The notes beneath the pieces were generated by a model, which made no database searches, was not told where the DNA came from, and saw only the letters and a program-made list of their open reading frames with translations. A DNA stretch of 59,854 bases. Origin: a virus. A program made the position numbers and the translations under genes. This document shows positions 30,639-38,540 of this stretch, in pieces. Position 1 is the stretch's first letter. Each line of letters starts with the position of its first letter. The stretch covers positions 1 through 59,854 of the IMG/VR virus record IMGVR_UViG_3300030419_008063. One strand, written 5' to 3'.

Positions 30639-31549
30639 AAATTTATCTCAATAGGAGTCCAAAAACAGGCCCATGGGGCGGCGGTAACAAAACTGTTACA
30701 AAGCTTTCGGAGAAGCTTGTTGAACAGGGGCACGAAGTGGTTTATGAGTTGTGTAAGGGCATAGATATAATATTCTGCTTTGATCCGCGGCCAAATGAGA
30801 GAGGCGAGCAATATGCAAATTTTTTGGATTATAGAAATAAAACTGATTGCAAAATAATTCAAAGAGTTGGAGATTTGGGAACACATGGAAAACCACAGCT
30901 AACCAGCTTTGTCAAAGAAACAATAGAGTTGTCCGACTTTCTCATCTTCCCCAGTGAATGGGCGAAGGAAAAAATAGAATATAAAAAAAACAATTATAAA
31001 ATCGTCCACAACGCTCCTTTGGAAATGTTTTATAATTACAGAAACGAGAATTCTAATATAGTAGGGCAAAAAATAAAAGTAATTACTCATCACTGGTCGA
31101 CGAATCCAAAAAAAGGTTTTGATTATTATAACACAGTTGATCGTGCATGCAGAGATAGTAAGTTCTTAAGTTTTACATATATTGGAAGATTACCTGAAGA
31201 TATGGAAATGAGCAATCACATTGAAGCTACCGGCGACAATAATTTTATAGCTAAAAAATTGTCAGAAAGTCACATATATCTTACGGCATCGGAGGAAGAA
31301 GCAGGCGCTAATCATGTTTTGGAAGCCATGGCAGCCGGGATACCAGTCGTATATCATGAAAATGGTGGGAGTATTCCAAATTATTGCAATGGTTATGGAT
31401 TATCTTTCGAGGACGAAATGAGCATGTTTGTAAAAATTCGCGATGTTGCTTATAATTATGCTGATTACAAAGCTGCCACAATGAAGTATCAAAGAAACAT
31501 GTCAAATGTTATAGAGGAGTACATAGAAGTAATATGCAACATAGGGTGA
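30635..31549 (+). CDS. GT-B glycosyltransferase (GT4-like), 304 aa
   Basis: Start KIYLNRSPKTGPWGGGNKTV has the Gly-rich acceptor loop. The second domain shows VITHHWSTNPKKGFDYY, TYIGRLPEDM and LTASEEEAGANHVLEAMAAG with PVVYHENGG. A short but complete GT-B. Its end overlaps the deacetylase gene by 16 nt. Confidence 0.75.
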   Translation: MKIYLNRSPKTGPWGGGNKTVTKLSEKLVEQGHEVVYELCKGIDIIFCFDPRPNERGEQYANFLDYRNKTDCKIIQRVGDLGTHGKPQLTSFVKETIELSDFLIFPSEWAKEKIEYKKNNYKIVHNAPLEMFYNYRNENSNIVGQKIKVITHHWSTNPKKGFDYYNTVDRACRDSKFLSFTYIGRLPEDMEMSNHIEATGDNNFIAKKLSESHIYLTASEEEAGANHVLEAMAAGIPVVYHENGGSIPNYCNGYGLSFEDEMSMFVKIRDVAYNYADYKAATMKYQRNMSNVIEEYIEVICNIG

Positions 31550-32253
31550 ATATTAGCATTGATGATGTTTCTCCGCATCCTAAATCTTCTACCAAGGTTC
31601 TAAAACAATGCTATAAAATAATAGAATCTTTTCCATCAGCAAAATTTACATTGTTTATTCCAATAGCCTATTGGAGAACTGTACGTCCAAGTATATCTAC
31701 TAGCGAACCCTTGTTTATATCAGAGTATCCGTCCTTTTGTGATGAGTTGAGAAATTTATCAAAAGAAAATTTTGAAATTGCGTATCACGGATATTATCAT
31801 GGTATTCCAAACAAGAGTGACAATGATGAATTGAGAGATTTAAAATATGATGAAGCAATTTCTTTATATGAAAAAATGTTCAAAGAAGTAAAAAAAGCTC
31901 AATTGGAAAAAGTTTTTAAAAAAATAATCCGCCCGCCGGCTTGGAGGATGTCTCCCGAAGCTATCAAAGCAGCAAAGCATGTGGGTTTTGAAATATTGGC
32001 ACTTTCGCCAGACAAGTATCCTGACGGCTCTTTGGATTACAAGGAGGAGGATAAAAAATTTGGTAACGTTGTTTACTATAATGTGTGCCCTCCGTCTAAA
32101 AAAATGGAATTGTATGAAAAAACAGAAATTGTTTATCACGCCTGCGAATGGGACAAAAATTATCTTGACGAAAAACATGCTGATCAGTTGATTGCTTTTT
32201 TTTCAACCCACGAAGAACAAGTGGATTTTTGTTTTATGAAGGGTATGATATAA
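31534..32253 (+). CDS. Polysaccharide deacetylase-like protein (CE4/DUF2334 type), 239 aa
   Basis: Motif I is ISIDDVSPHP with Asp10-Asp11 (catalytic base and metal ligand), motif II is YHGYYHG with His85 and His89 (the H-x3-H metal pair), and motif III is IIRPPAWRMS (133-138). These are the metal-dependent de-N-acetylase motifs of the NodB/DUF2334 group. No signal peptide, so it works in the cytoplasm on an intermediate rather than on finished cell wall. Overlaps both neighbours. Confidence 0.75.
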   Translation: MQHRVNISIDDVSPHPKSSTKVLKQCYKIIESFPSAKFTLFIPIAYWRTVRPSISTSEPLFISEYPSFCDELRNLSKENFEIAYHGYYHGIPNKSDNDELRDLKYDEAISLYEKMFKEVKKAQLEKVFKKIIRPPAWRMSPEAIKAAKHVGFEILALSPDKYPDGSLDYKEEDKKFGNVVYYNVCPPSKKMELYEKTEIVYHACEWDKNYLDEKHADQLIAFFSTHEEQVDFCFMKGMI

Positions 32254-32855
32254 TGGGCAGATCTGATCCTGTAGTGTTTCAATTTTACAGGCAAAACATA
32301 ACACCAGTGGGAAGTGTTGCCTTGTTGGGGTTCACAGATGCTAATCTTTTTGAAGGAGATTTGTATGATTTGCAGTTGAATAATTGGGACATAAATTCTG
32401 ATTGGAAATTAGATAAAAAGTATGATACAATTATCAGCCTTAGATGTCCATATTTCTCTAAAAATCCTCAAGTCTTTGTTGACAAATGTTACGAACACTT
32501 GAACGATGGCGGCTTTCTTTATATGGACTGGGGATTGGGTGATCATTGGAGATTTGAAGATTATAAAGTTGGTTGGAAGAAAAATGGAGAACAAGAATAT
32601 GCATATGGTGATTCGAATTTTCTTTGGTCAACAGCTTGGGGTGATGAATTTTTAGACGATGATCAATATAGATTATTTTGTCAAAGGGTTGAAAAATTTG
32701 GATATACCGACGTAAAGAGCGCTATTTTCAAAGAGGTTCCCTCGATATTGGAGCTGGATTATATAAGAAAATATTTTAAAGTGGGGTATAGAGTTCTCGC
32801 CCTTTGGGATGATAGACCTCAATTATATATCCTAACTGCGGGAAAGAAGATATGA
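32253..32855 (+). CDS. SAM-dependent methyltransferase-like protein, 200 aa
   Basis: I start at ATG 32253 (GAAGGG upstream), which shares a base with the previous stop. The class I methyltransferase fold is suggested by VALLGFTDANLFEGD, then YDTIISLRCPYF and the post-motif strand LNDGGFLYMDWGLGDHW. The glycine-rich SAM loop is weak, so catalysis is not assured. Probably methylates a sugar in this pathway, or is an inactive relative. Confidence 0.55.
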   Translation: MGRSDPVVFQFYRQNITPVGSVALLGFTDANLFEGDLYDLQLNNWDINSDWKLDKKYDTIISLRCPYFSKNPQVFVDKCYEHLNDGGFLYMDWGLGDHWRFEDYKVGWKKNGEQEYAYGDSNFLWSTAWGDEFLDDDQYRLFCQRVEKFGYTDVKSAIFKEVPSILELDYIRKYFKVGYRVLALWDDRPQLYILTAGKKI

Positions 32856-33817
32856 ATTTTGTTGCCACAGAAACAACATTTTTAAGATATTTTCTACCTC
32901 TTATAATCGAAGGGAACAAAAGAAAAATTAGTTCAAAACTTTTTATTTCCCCAAATAATAAATATAATAATCCCTATTCTTATATTTCAAATATTAAAGA
33001 GTATGCAAACAATTACGGTTTTGAATTATTTGACTTGGACCAGATCGCCAATCATCCAGATATCACTTTTTTTGTCGAAGGTTGCGGCGCAGATCGTGTT
33101 CCTTATGATAGGGAGAAAATTTCTTTTACCTATATGACTGATTTTTCACTATCGTATAAAAACTATATTGACAAAGTTGATTATGTTGTCCATCCTAGTG
33201 AATTTTTTGCAAAATATTATAAAATTGAAGGAAACAAAAATCTTTATTTAGGTTCTCCAAAATATGACATAGAATTAAAAGATAAAGACATTTTATCTAA
33301 ATACAATTTGACAAATGATAAAAAAGCTCTGATTATGTTTCCGAGAAACAGGGATTTGCATCTAATAGACATTAGAAAAATATATCGCTCTTTATCAGAC
33401 TTGGGCTACAAGATAATGGTCAAAACCAGAGGAAAAGACCCAGTTACCGATAAAAACAACAAAGGTGATTATTATTTTGAAGATTGTTCTTGGTTTCCTC
33501 ACACCGGCATGGAGTTGATAAGAGTATCTGATCTTATTATAAACTTTAGCTCTACCACTATAAAAGAGTGCGTTCTTCTAAGTAAGCCAGTTATAAACTT
33601 TCACATTAAGCCATTTAAAAAACCATTGGATTTCCTGTATAATTATGGTTATTGTGACATGTATGAGAAACATGTCGATGAAGATAAACTAAGGGAATCA
33701 ATTCAAAGGTTGACGACAGTTAGTTTGGAAGATGAATTTGAACTTTCGATTCAAAAACATCTTTTTCCTGTCAAGGGTACGTGTAAAAGAATATTGGATT
33801 ACTTAGAGGTGAAATGA
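32852..33817 (+). CDS. GT-B-like transferase (glycerophosphotransferase/epimerase-like), 321 aa
   Basis: The second half reads as a GT-B C-terminal domain: LIMFPRNRDLHL, IMVKTRGKDPVT and LIINFSSTTIKECVLLSKPV. The last pattern is shared by CDP-glycerol glycerophosphotransferases and UDP-GlcNAc 2-epimerase-like proteins. It could transfer a polyol phosphate or sugar, or stand in for the missing NeuC-type epimerase before NeuB. The N-terminal half is not recognisable. Coupled by 4-nt overlaps on both sides. Confidence 0.5.
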   Translation: MNFVATETTFLRYFLPLIIEGNKRKISSKLFISPNNKYNNPYSYISNIKEYANNYGFELFDLDQIANHPDITFFVEGCGADRVPYDREKISFTYMTDFSLSYKNYIDKVDYVVHPSEFFAKYYKIEGNKNLYLGSPKYDIELKDKDILSKYNLTNDKKALIMFPRNRDLHLIDIRKIYRSLSDLGYKIMVKTRGKDPVTDKNNKGDYYFEDCSWFPHTGMELIRVSDLIINFSSTTIKECVLLSKPVINFHIKPFKKPLDFLYNYGYCDMYEKHVDEDKLRESIQRLTTVSLEDEFELSIQKHLFPVKGTCKRILDYLEVK

Positions 33818-34374
33818 GAATACTTGCAATCATACCCGCTCGCGGCGGAAGTAAAAGACTAGAAAAAAAGAATATTTATCCCATCTGGGGAAAGCCGATG
33901 TTACATTGGGCAGTAAAGGCTTGTCAAGAGTCAAGATATTATATCGAGCCATGGGTAAGTACAGAAGATTCAGAAATAGAAAAAATTGCTATATCTTCAG
34001 GCGCTCGTGTCCACCGAAGAGATCCAAAACTATCAAAAGACAAGGTATATAAACAAGTCGCTATTCGTGCGGCCGCAAAATATATATTTGACAATTCTGG
34101 AAAATATGATATAATAATATCTCTTCAAGCAAATTCGCCACAAATAAAAGCAAAGCACTTGGATGATGCAATTGACATGTTTTTAAAGTATGAAAGAGAT
34201 GAAGTTTTTAGCGTCGATGAAAACCTGATGCAAAATGCAGCTTTCAGAATTTTCAAAGGGGATTATGTTTTCCAAGAGGATTTAAGCACAAATTGTGGAG
34301 TTGTTGTTTGTCCCTTGCACGATGTTCACACAAAAGAAGATGTCAAGTTTATAGAGGAGTTGGGAGATGTCTAG
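33814..34374 (+). CDS. neuA: CMP-nonulosonate cytidylyltransferase (NeuA-like), 186 aa
   Basis: The N-terminal signature IIPARGGSKRLEKKNI is that of acylneuraminate cytidylyltransferases, followed by GKPMLHWAV, VSTEDSEI and ISLQANSP (the LQPTSP-type motif). It would activate a nonulosonic acid (sialic, legionaminic or pseudaminic type) with CTP. At 186 aa it is about 40 shorter than typical NeuA, mainly at the C-terminus. The next gene overlaps it by 8 nt; the neuB-like gene lies after that inserted gene. Confidence 0.8.
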   Translation: MRILAIIPARGGSKRLEKKNIYPIWGKPMLHWAVKACQESRYYIEPWVSTEDSEIEKIAISSGARVHRRDPKLSKDKVYKQVAIRAAAKYIFDNSGKYDIIISLQANSPQIKAKHLDDAIDMFLKYERDEVFSVDENLMQNAAFRIFKGDYVFQEDLSTNCGVVVCPLHDVHTKEDVKFIEELGDV

Positions 34375-34399
34375 AGTTTATATAATTAGCGAACTTTGT
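34367..34399 (+). repeat. 33-bp direct repeat, copy 1
   Basis: Bases 34367-34399, from the ATG of the PhyH gene, are identical to 35581-35613, from the ATG of neuB. The match begins exactly at the start codon and ends after codon 11; the bases on either side differ. Confidence 0.95.
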
Positions 34400-35566
34400 T
34401 ATGAATCATTGGAAATTTTTAATGATAAAAAAGGTTTATTGGTTTATTTAAGAGATATTTTTTCACAGCAAGATATTCAAGAAATAAAAACACTTATTAC
34501 AGAAGATAAAGGAGCATTTGTTGATCTTTATTCTGCTTTTGACCAAAAGCAAGAAGATTATTTTTCTGAAGTTGACTGCGAAGAGGAGCTTAGATTATAT
34601 GTTAATGAACTTTTTTCCAATGGTTTCGCAAAAATTGAAAATGTTTTTTCCGAAGATGAATTGGAGGAAGTAAAAGAATTTCAAGATTTAATGCAAGAAG
34701 CTATATTTCCTGACAATGGTATTTCCGGCTATATTGTAACTCCTTACACGGATCTATCAAAGAATTCCGAGCAGATATATCCTCTTTGGAGAGAAGTTTT
34801 CTCCCACCGGCGCGCATGGCACCCGAACGCTGGAGGGCATGCCAACCCGAAGGAAAAAAAGCATATTTCCCTCTCCCCTGCGCTACCAAATGATGGCCAA
34901 CAGAGAATTCAGTCAAAAAATTTAGGCATTCATCCTCCCGGTATTAATACCATGGTTGAAAAACCAATATTGTGTAAAATTTTTGCACACTATAACAACC
35001 TTAAAAAATATGAGATTGATCGCTCTACTCTGGAATTTATATTCCCCGCCCCAATTAATCACAATGGATGGCACAGAGATACTGCATTTAATGAACTAAA
35101 AGCGATGATTTTGTTAGAAGATGTTGATGAATATACTGCCCCGATACTCAGTGCTATTGGTTCCCACCGCGCCAAGAAAGATTTTGATAAACAGCATTTG
35201 CATGATATGTTTGTAATGACTCCTAATGGTAAGTTTGGTGATCCATCTTCATGGCCGGCCAACACAAGATGGCCCGAATATGCTATTCATAAAGATAGTT
35301 CTCATAATGGGTATATTTCACATGAGCATGCTCCATTTAATATGTCTCCTTCGGAACGTATACAAAAACATGTAGTTATCAATGATTGCGAATATGAATT
35401 AGGTGCCGGCACTGGAAAAGCTGGAGATGTATTATTTTTCGAAACTTGCGCTCTTCATTCCGGTACGCGAGCGCATTTTAAAAGTCGTAGAAATATTTCA
35501 CTTTCGAGTGCAATATATTCATCTCCAAAAACTATATTTTTCAATATGTTAAATGACTTTGTTTAA
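34367..35566 (+). CDS. Phytanoyl-CoA-dioxygenase-family (PhyH) hydroxylase, inserted at the start of neuB, 399 aa
   Basis: The Fe(II)/2-oxoglutarate site is readable: His236 and Asp238 in NGWHRDT and the distal His364 in CALHSGTR with basic residues after it. PhyH enzymes hydroxylate small molecules, including sugars and lipids. The first 11 residues (MSRVYIISELC) are identical, base for base, to those of the next gene (neuB), and no other in-frame ATG exists before residue 109. The gene therefore uses a captured neuB start. The conserved PhyH part begins near residue 83 (LFSNGFAKIENVFSEDEL); residues 12-80 are a poorly conserved leader. Confidence 0.75.
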   Translation: MSRVYIISELCYESLEIFNDKKGLLVYLRDIFSQQDIQEIKTLITEDKGAFVDLYSAFDQKQEDYFSEVDCEEELRLYVNELFSNGFAKIENVFSEDELEEVKEFQDLMQEAIFPDNGISGYIVTPYTDLSKNSEQIYPLWREVFSHRRAWHPNAGGHANPKEKKHISLSPALPNDGQQRIQSKNLGIHPPGINTMVEKPILCKIFAHYNNLKKYEIDRSTLEFIFPAPINHNGWHRDTAFNELKAMILLEDVDEYTAPILSAIGSHRAKKDFDKQHLHDMFVMTPNGKFGDPSSWPANTRWPEYAIHKDSSHNGYISHEHAPFNMSPSERIQKHVVINDCEYELGAGTGKAGDVLFFETCALHSGTRAHFKSRRNISLSSAIYSSPKTIFFNMLNDFV

Positions 35567-35580
35567 GAAAGGCGGATATT

Positions 35581-35613
35581 ATGTCTAGAGTTTATATAAT
35601 TAGCGAACTTTGT
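35581..35613 (+). repeat. 33-bp direct repeat, copy 2
   Basis: Second copy of the 33-bp sequence at 34367-34399, here as codons 1-11 of neuB. The residues fit the NeuB family (IISELC...GG), so this copy is the likely original in protein terms. Confidence 0.95.
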
Positions 35614-36276
35614 GGCCAATGGGGTGGTTCCATAAAGAGAGCAGAGCAAATGATTTTACAATCTAAGGTGGGAGGAGCAGATGCTGTAAAGGTTCAGCTT
35701 TGGGACACTTATAGAATGCCCGGAACTCATAGGAAAAAATGGGAATATCTTACGATGACAGAAAAGCATTTTCTTCATTTAAAAGATTATGCTGAAAGTT
35801 TGAATCTAGATTATTTTGCTTCGCCCTTTCACGAAGATAGGTTTGAGTGGATTAGAAAAGCCGGCCTGCAAACTAATAAAATCGCCAGCTCGCTTTTGGA
35901 ATGGGATATAAAACTATGCGAAAAGATGGTCAAATCTGATATAAAAACTTTTTGTTCATTAGGAAAATGGGAAGAAGACCATCTCCCATTCCAGAGAGAA
36001 AATGTATTTTATATGCACTGTGTTGCAAAATATCCCCATTCTTATAGAGAAGCTTTTGAGTTGTTACCACCAGTTTTTACAGAAAAACTTTGTGGATATA
36101 GCGATCACAGCATTGGAATCGAAGCTTGTAAAGATGCAGTAAAAAGAGGAGCAACTGTTATAGAGAAGCATTTTACAATTGATAGAGATCTTCAGTGTGA
36201 AACTGAAAGTGCACATGTGTGCTCTATGGAACTAGCAGAGCTTTCCGAGCTTAGAAATTTTTGTGAAAAGAGATGA
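35581..36276 (+). CDS. neuB: N-acetylneuraminate-synthase-like (NeuB) protein without SAF domain, 231 aa
   Basis: TIM-barrel NeuB motifs: IISELCGQWGGSIKRAEQM, GADAVKVQLW, FASPFHEDRFEWI, KIASSLLEWDI, GYSDHSIGIEACKDAV and GATVIEKHFTID. It would condense an N-acyl-hexose derivative with phosphoenolpyruvate to a nonulosonic acid. Typical NeuB is about 340 aa with a C-terminal antifreeze-like (SAF) domain; that domain is missing. AAAGGCGGA precedes the ATG, so the gene kept or gained its own ribosome-binding site after the PhyH insertion. Works with the NeuA-like gene at 33814. Confidence 0.8.
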   Translation: MSRVYIISELCGQWGGSIKRAEQMILQSKVGGADAVKVQLWDTYRMPGTHRKKWEYLTMTEKHFLHLKDYAESLNLDYFASPFHEDRFEWIRKAGLQTNKIASSLLEWDIKLCEKMVKSDIKTFCSLGKWEEDHLPFQRENVFYMHCVAKYPHSYREAFELLPPVFTEKLCGYSDHSIGIEACKDAVKRGATVIEKHFTIDRDLQCETESAHVCSMELAELSELRNFCEKR

Positions 36277-36962
36277 TCCAAAGACCGAAAAAAGTTTTAA
36301 TTATTGCTGCTCATTATGATGATGAAACGATTGGTGCCGGTGGAACTATAAAAAAGTGGTCCGATTTGGGGACGGAGATTCACGTACTTTTCGTGACAAA
36401 TGGAAGCACAGGAATCGATCAAACTGGTGACTATACTTCTGAAGACATTGTTACAATAAGATCTGAGGAATCCAAAGAAGTAGCTAGGATGTTAGGTATT
36501 TCAAACATATACAATTTGAATGTGCCGTCTCAGAGTGTAGAAAATACACAAAGATTTTTTCACAGAATTATTTTTTATATTCGAAAACTTCAGCCAAACT
36601 TGGTTATGACTCACTTAAATGTGGACAAGCATCGAGATCACGTTCAAATATCAGAAGTTGTCAAGGAAGCATGTTGGAAATCGAATGAAGATATTCACGA
36701 AGAGCTGGGCGAATGCCACAGGGTTGATGATTTGTGGGCATTTGAAGTGACAGATCTTCTTCCAAAAGTTGATGTTGTTGTTGATATAAGTAACACAATT
36801 GACTATAAATTGGCCGCTATGGAGGTATATTCATCGCAAAAAAACGTCATAAAAGGCATTCTAAGCCATATTTTGGGCCTTTCTAGGGTTAGGGGTTATA
36901 TGGTGGGGAAAATGCACGGAGAAGGCTTTATGCGGCTTTCTCATGGCCCTCTAGTGTGTTGA
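36273..36962 (+). CDS. PIG-L/LmbE-family de-N-acetylase, 229 aa
   Basis: AAHYDDETIGAGG gives the metal motif AHxDDE (His14, Asp16, Asp17, Glu18), and DKHRDHVQ gives the second metal ligand set (His120, Asp122, His123). Family members remove N-acetyl groups from GlcNAc-type sugars. Next to the formyltransferase-like gene this suggests deacetylation followed by formylation of a sugar amine. Overlaps neuB by 4 nt. Confidence 0.85.
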   Translation: MIQRPKKVLIIAAHYDDETIGAGGTIKKWSDLGTEIHVLFVTNGSTGIDQTGDYTSEDIVTIRSEESKEVARMLGISNIYNLNVPSQSVENTQRFFHRIIFYIRKLQPNLVMTHLNVDKHRDHVQISEVVKEACWKSNEDIHEELGECHRVDDLWAFEVTDLLPKVDVVVDISNTIDYKLAAMEVYSSQKNVIKGILSHILGLSRVRGYMVGKMHGEGFMRLSHGPLVC

Positions 36963-36969
36963 AATTGTT

Positions 36970-37701
36970 ATGAATATTTCGATTATTACATCTAACCACT
37001 TGCGTCACAAAGCTTTTGCAAAAAGATTGTGCGATATATTGAGTATAAAGACCGTTGTTTGCGAGAGCAAGAAGCGCTCAACAAAGCAATTTCACGAAAA
37101 AGAAAAAGATTATTACAAAGAAGTAGAAGAATGGTCCCCGTACAATCGTTTTGTTGTATGTGCAGAGGGTGCCGTCAACGGAGAGGTTATTGAAGGCATT
37201 CTCAAGAAAGACAAGTTGGATTATTTGTTCATTTTTGGCTGTAGTTTGTTAAAAAAGAATATTTTTTCAATTCCAAAGAAGGGGTGTATCAATATACACA
37301 CGGGTCTGGTGCAAAGTTTTCGCGGGGTTGACAGTAGTTTGTGGGCAATCTATGAAGAAAAACCCGAAGCAATTGGAGCAACGATTCATTTTGTCAACAA
37401 TTCAATTGACGGAGGGAATATCATAGCCCAAAGCAGAACAGAGCTGGACATGGAAGACGATTTGCATGACATTTTTTTCAAAACTTGTAATACGGGTTTT
37501 CAACTTCTTGAGGAAAAAGTTTTTGATATACTTGCTGGCCGTACCCGGCAGAAAAAATTGACAAAAAAAGGAAAACTTTATCAGAAAAAAGATCTTACAA
37601 AGCAGGTTGTAGAAGAGGTTGTCCAAAAAACGCCCGATGTGATAAGAAAATATTTACAAAACAAAGAAAAAATTGATTTGGGACTTAGGTTGATAAAATG
37701 A
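36970..37701 (+). CDS. Formyltransferase-family enzyme, probably sugar N-formyltransferase, 243 aa
   Basis: The formyl-transfer triad is visible: Asn108 and His110 in CINIHTGLVQSFRG and Asp147 in NNSIDGGNII. The N-terminal Rossmann part is abbreviated (NISIITSNHLRHKAFAKRL). Relatives use N10-formyltetrahydrofolate to formylate Met-tRNA, phosphoribosylglycinamide or amino sugars; the neighbourhood argues for a sugar amine. The C-terminus is a basic helical tail rather than a tRNA-binding domain. Confidence 0.75.
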   Translation: MNISIITSNHLRHKAFAKRLCDILSIKTVVCESKKRSTKQFHEKEKDYYKEVEEWSPYNRFVVCAEGAVNGEVIEGILKKDKLDYLFIFGCSLLKKNIFSIPKKGCINIHTGLVQSFRGVDSSLWAIYEEKPEAIGATIHFVNNSIDGGNIIAQSRTELDMEDDLHDIFFKTCNTGFQLLEEKVFDILAGRTRQKKLTKKGKLYQKKDLTKQVVEEVVQKTPDVIRKYLQNKEKIDLGLRLIK

Positions 37702-38540
37702 AAGTAGATATTATCCTATGTGCGCACAATGCAGAGAGAACAATAAAAGATTGCATATCTTCTTTGGTCGTGCAGACTCACAAAGATATCAATATTCATG
37801 TTTTTGATGATGCCAGCACAGACAATACTTTGGAAATACTGAGAAAATATCGCGACACTAGAGTCAATATTGTATCATCAAAGAAAAATATTGGAACTTA
37901 TGCTGGAAAGAATTTTATTTATAAAAACTTTTGCGCTGGATCCGACTATATCGCCCTTCAAGATGCTGACGACTATAGTCATCCGCGAAGAATAGAAATA
38001 CAATCTAAATTCCTTAAGGATAATGATATAGTATGTGCTGGCACTGGCATTGTAGAGTTTTGGGAACAGGGTTCATTGCCATGGACAAAACATTCCGGCG
38101 AGTGGATCGGAAACAGTAGAGAGAATTATTATCCTGAACTCATAGAGAATAAAGATTTAGAAGAGGTTTTGAGCTATTTGCAAGACAATGAAAATTATCA
38201 AAGATATTTGAAATTTAAGTTTTGTATGAATGGGTCAGTTATGTTCGAGACAGAATTTTTAAAAAGTATTGGAGGTTGGGATGGAGAAGCTCGTGTAGCA
38301 GCCGATACTGATATTTTTATTCGTACCTTGGCCAATAATAATATCTGCAATATACAAAGATGTCTTTATTATCGAAGGTTTCATAAGAATTCCCTTACAG
38401 CTAGAAAAGACTGGGGAATAAAGTCAGATTTTAGAAAAGAATATAACTTGAACAGAATTCCTGTTATTGAAAGCTCGCTACAGAACATACCTGTGGTAAG
38501 AAATTTTTACTATCCGGAATTTGATTATGAGGTTTATTGA
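37698..38540 (+). CDS. GT2 glycosyltransferase, 280 aa
   Basis: A canonical GT2 start (VDIILCAHNAERTIKDCISS, then VFDDASTDNTLEIL), D-x-D region LQDADDYSHPRR and the later AADTDIFIRT. Soluble, no transmembrane helices. The stop shares its last base with the asparagine-synthase ATG. Confidence 0.85.
   Translation: MKVDIILCAHNAERTIKDCISSLVVQTHKDINIHVFDDASTDNTLEILRKYRDTRVNIVSSKKNIGTYAGKNFIYKNFCAGSDYIALQDADDYSHPRRIEIQSKFLKDNDIVCAGTGIVEFWEQGSLPWTKHSGEWIGNSRENYYPELIENKDLEEVLSYLQDNENYQRYLKFKFCMNGSVMFETEFLKSIGGWDGEARVAADTDIFIRTLANNNICNIQRCLYYRRFHKNSLTARKDWGIKSDFRKEYNLNRIPVIESSLQNIPVVRNFYYPEFDYEVY

Noticed and set aside
34367-35613. PhyH and neuB as one broken gene
   Set aside because: Both frames are complete with own ribosome-binding sites and full active-site motifs; the shared 11 codons are an exact duplication, not a frameshift remnant.
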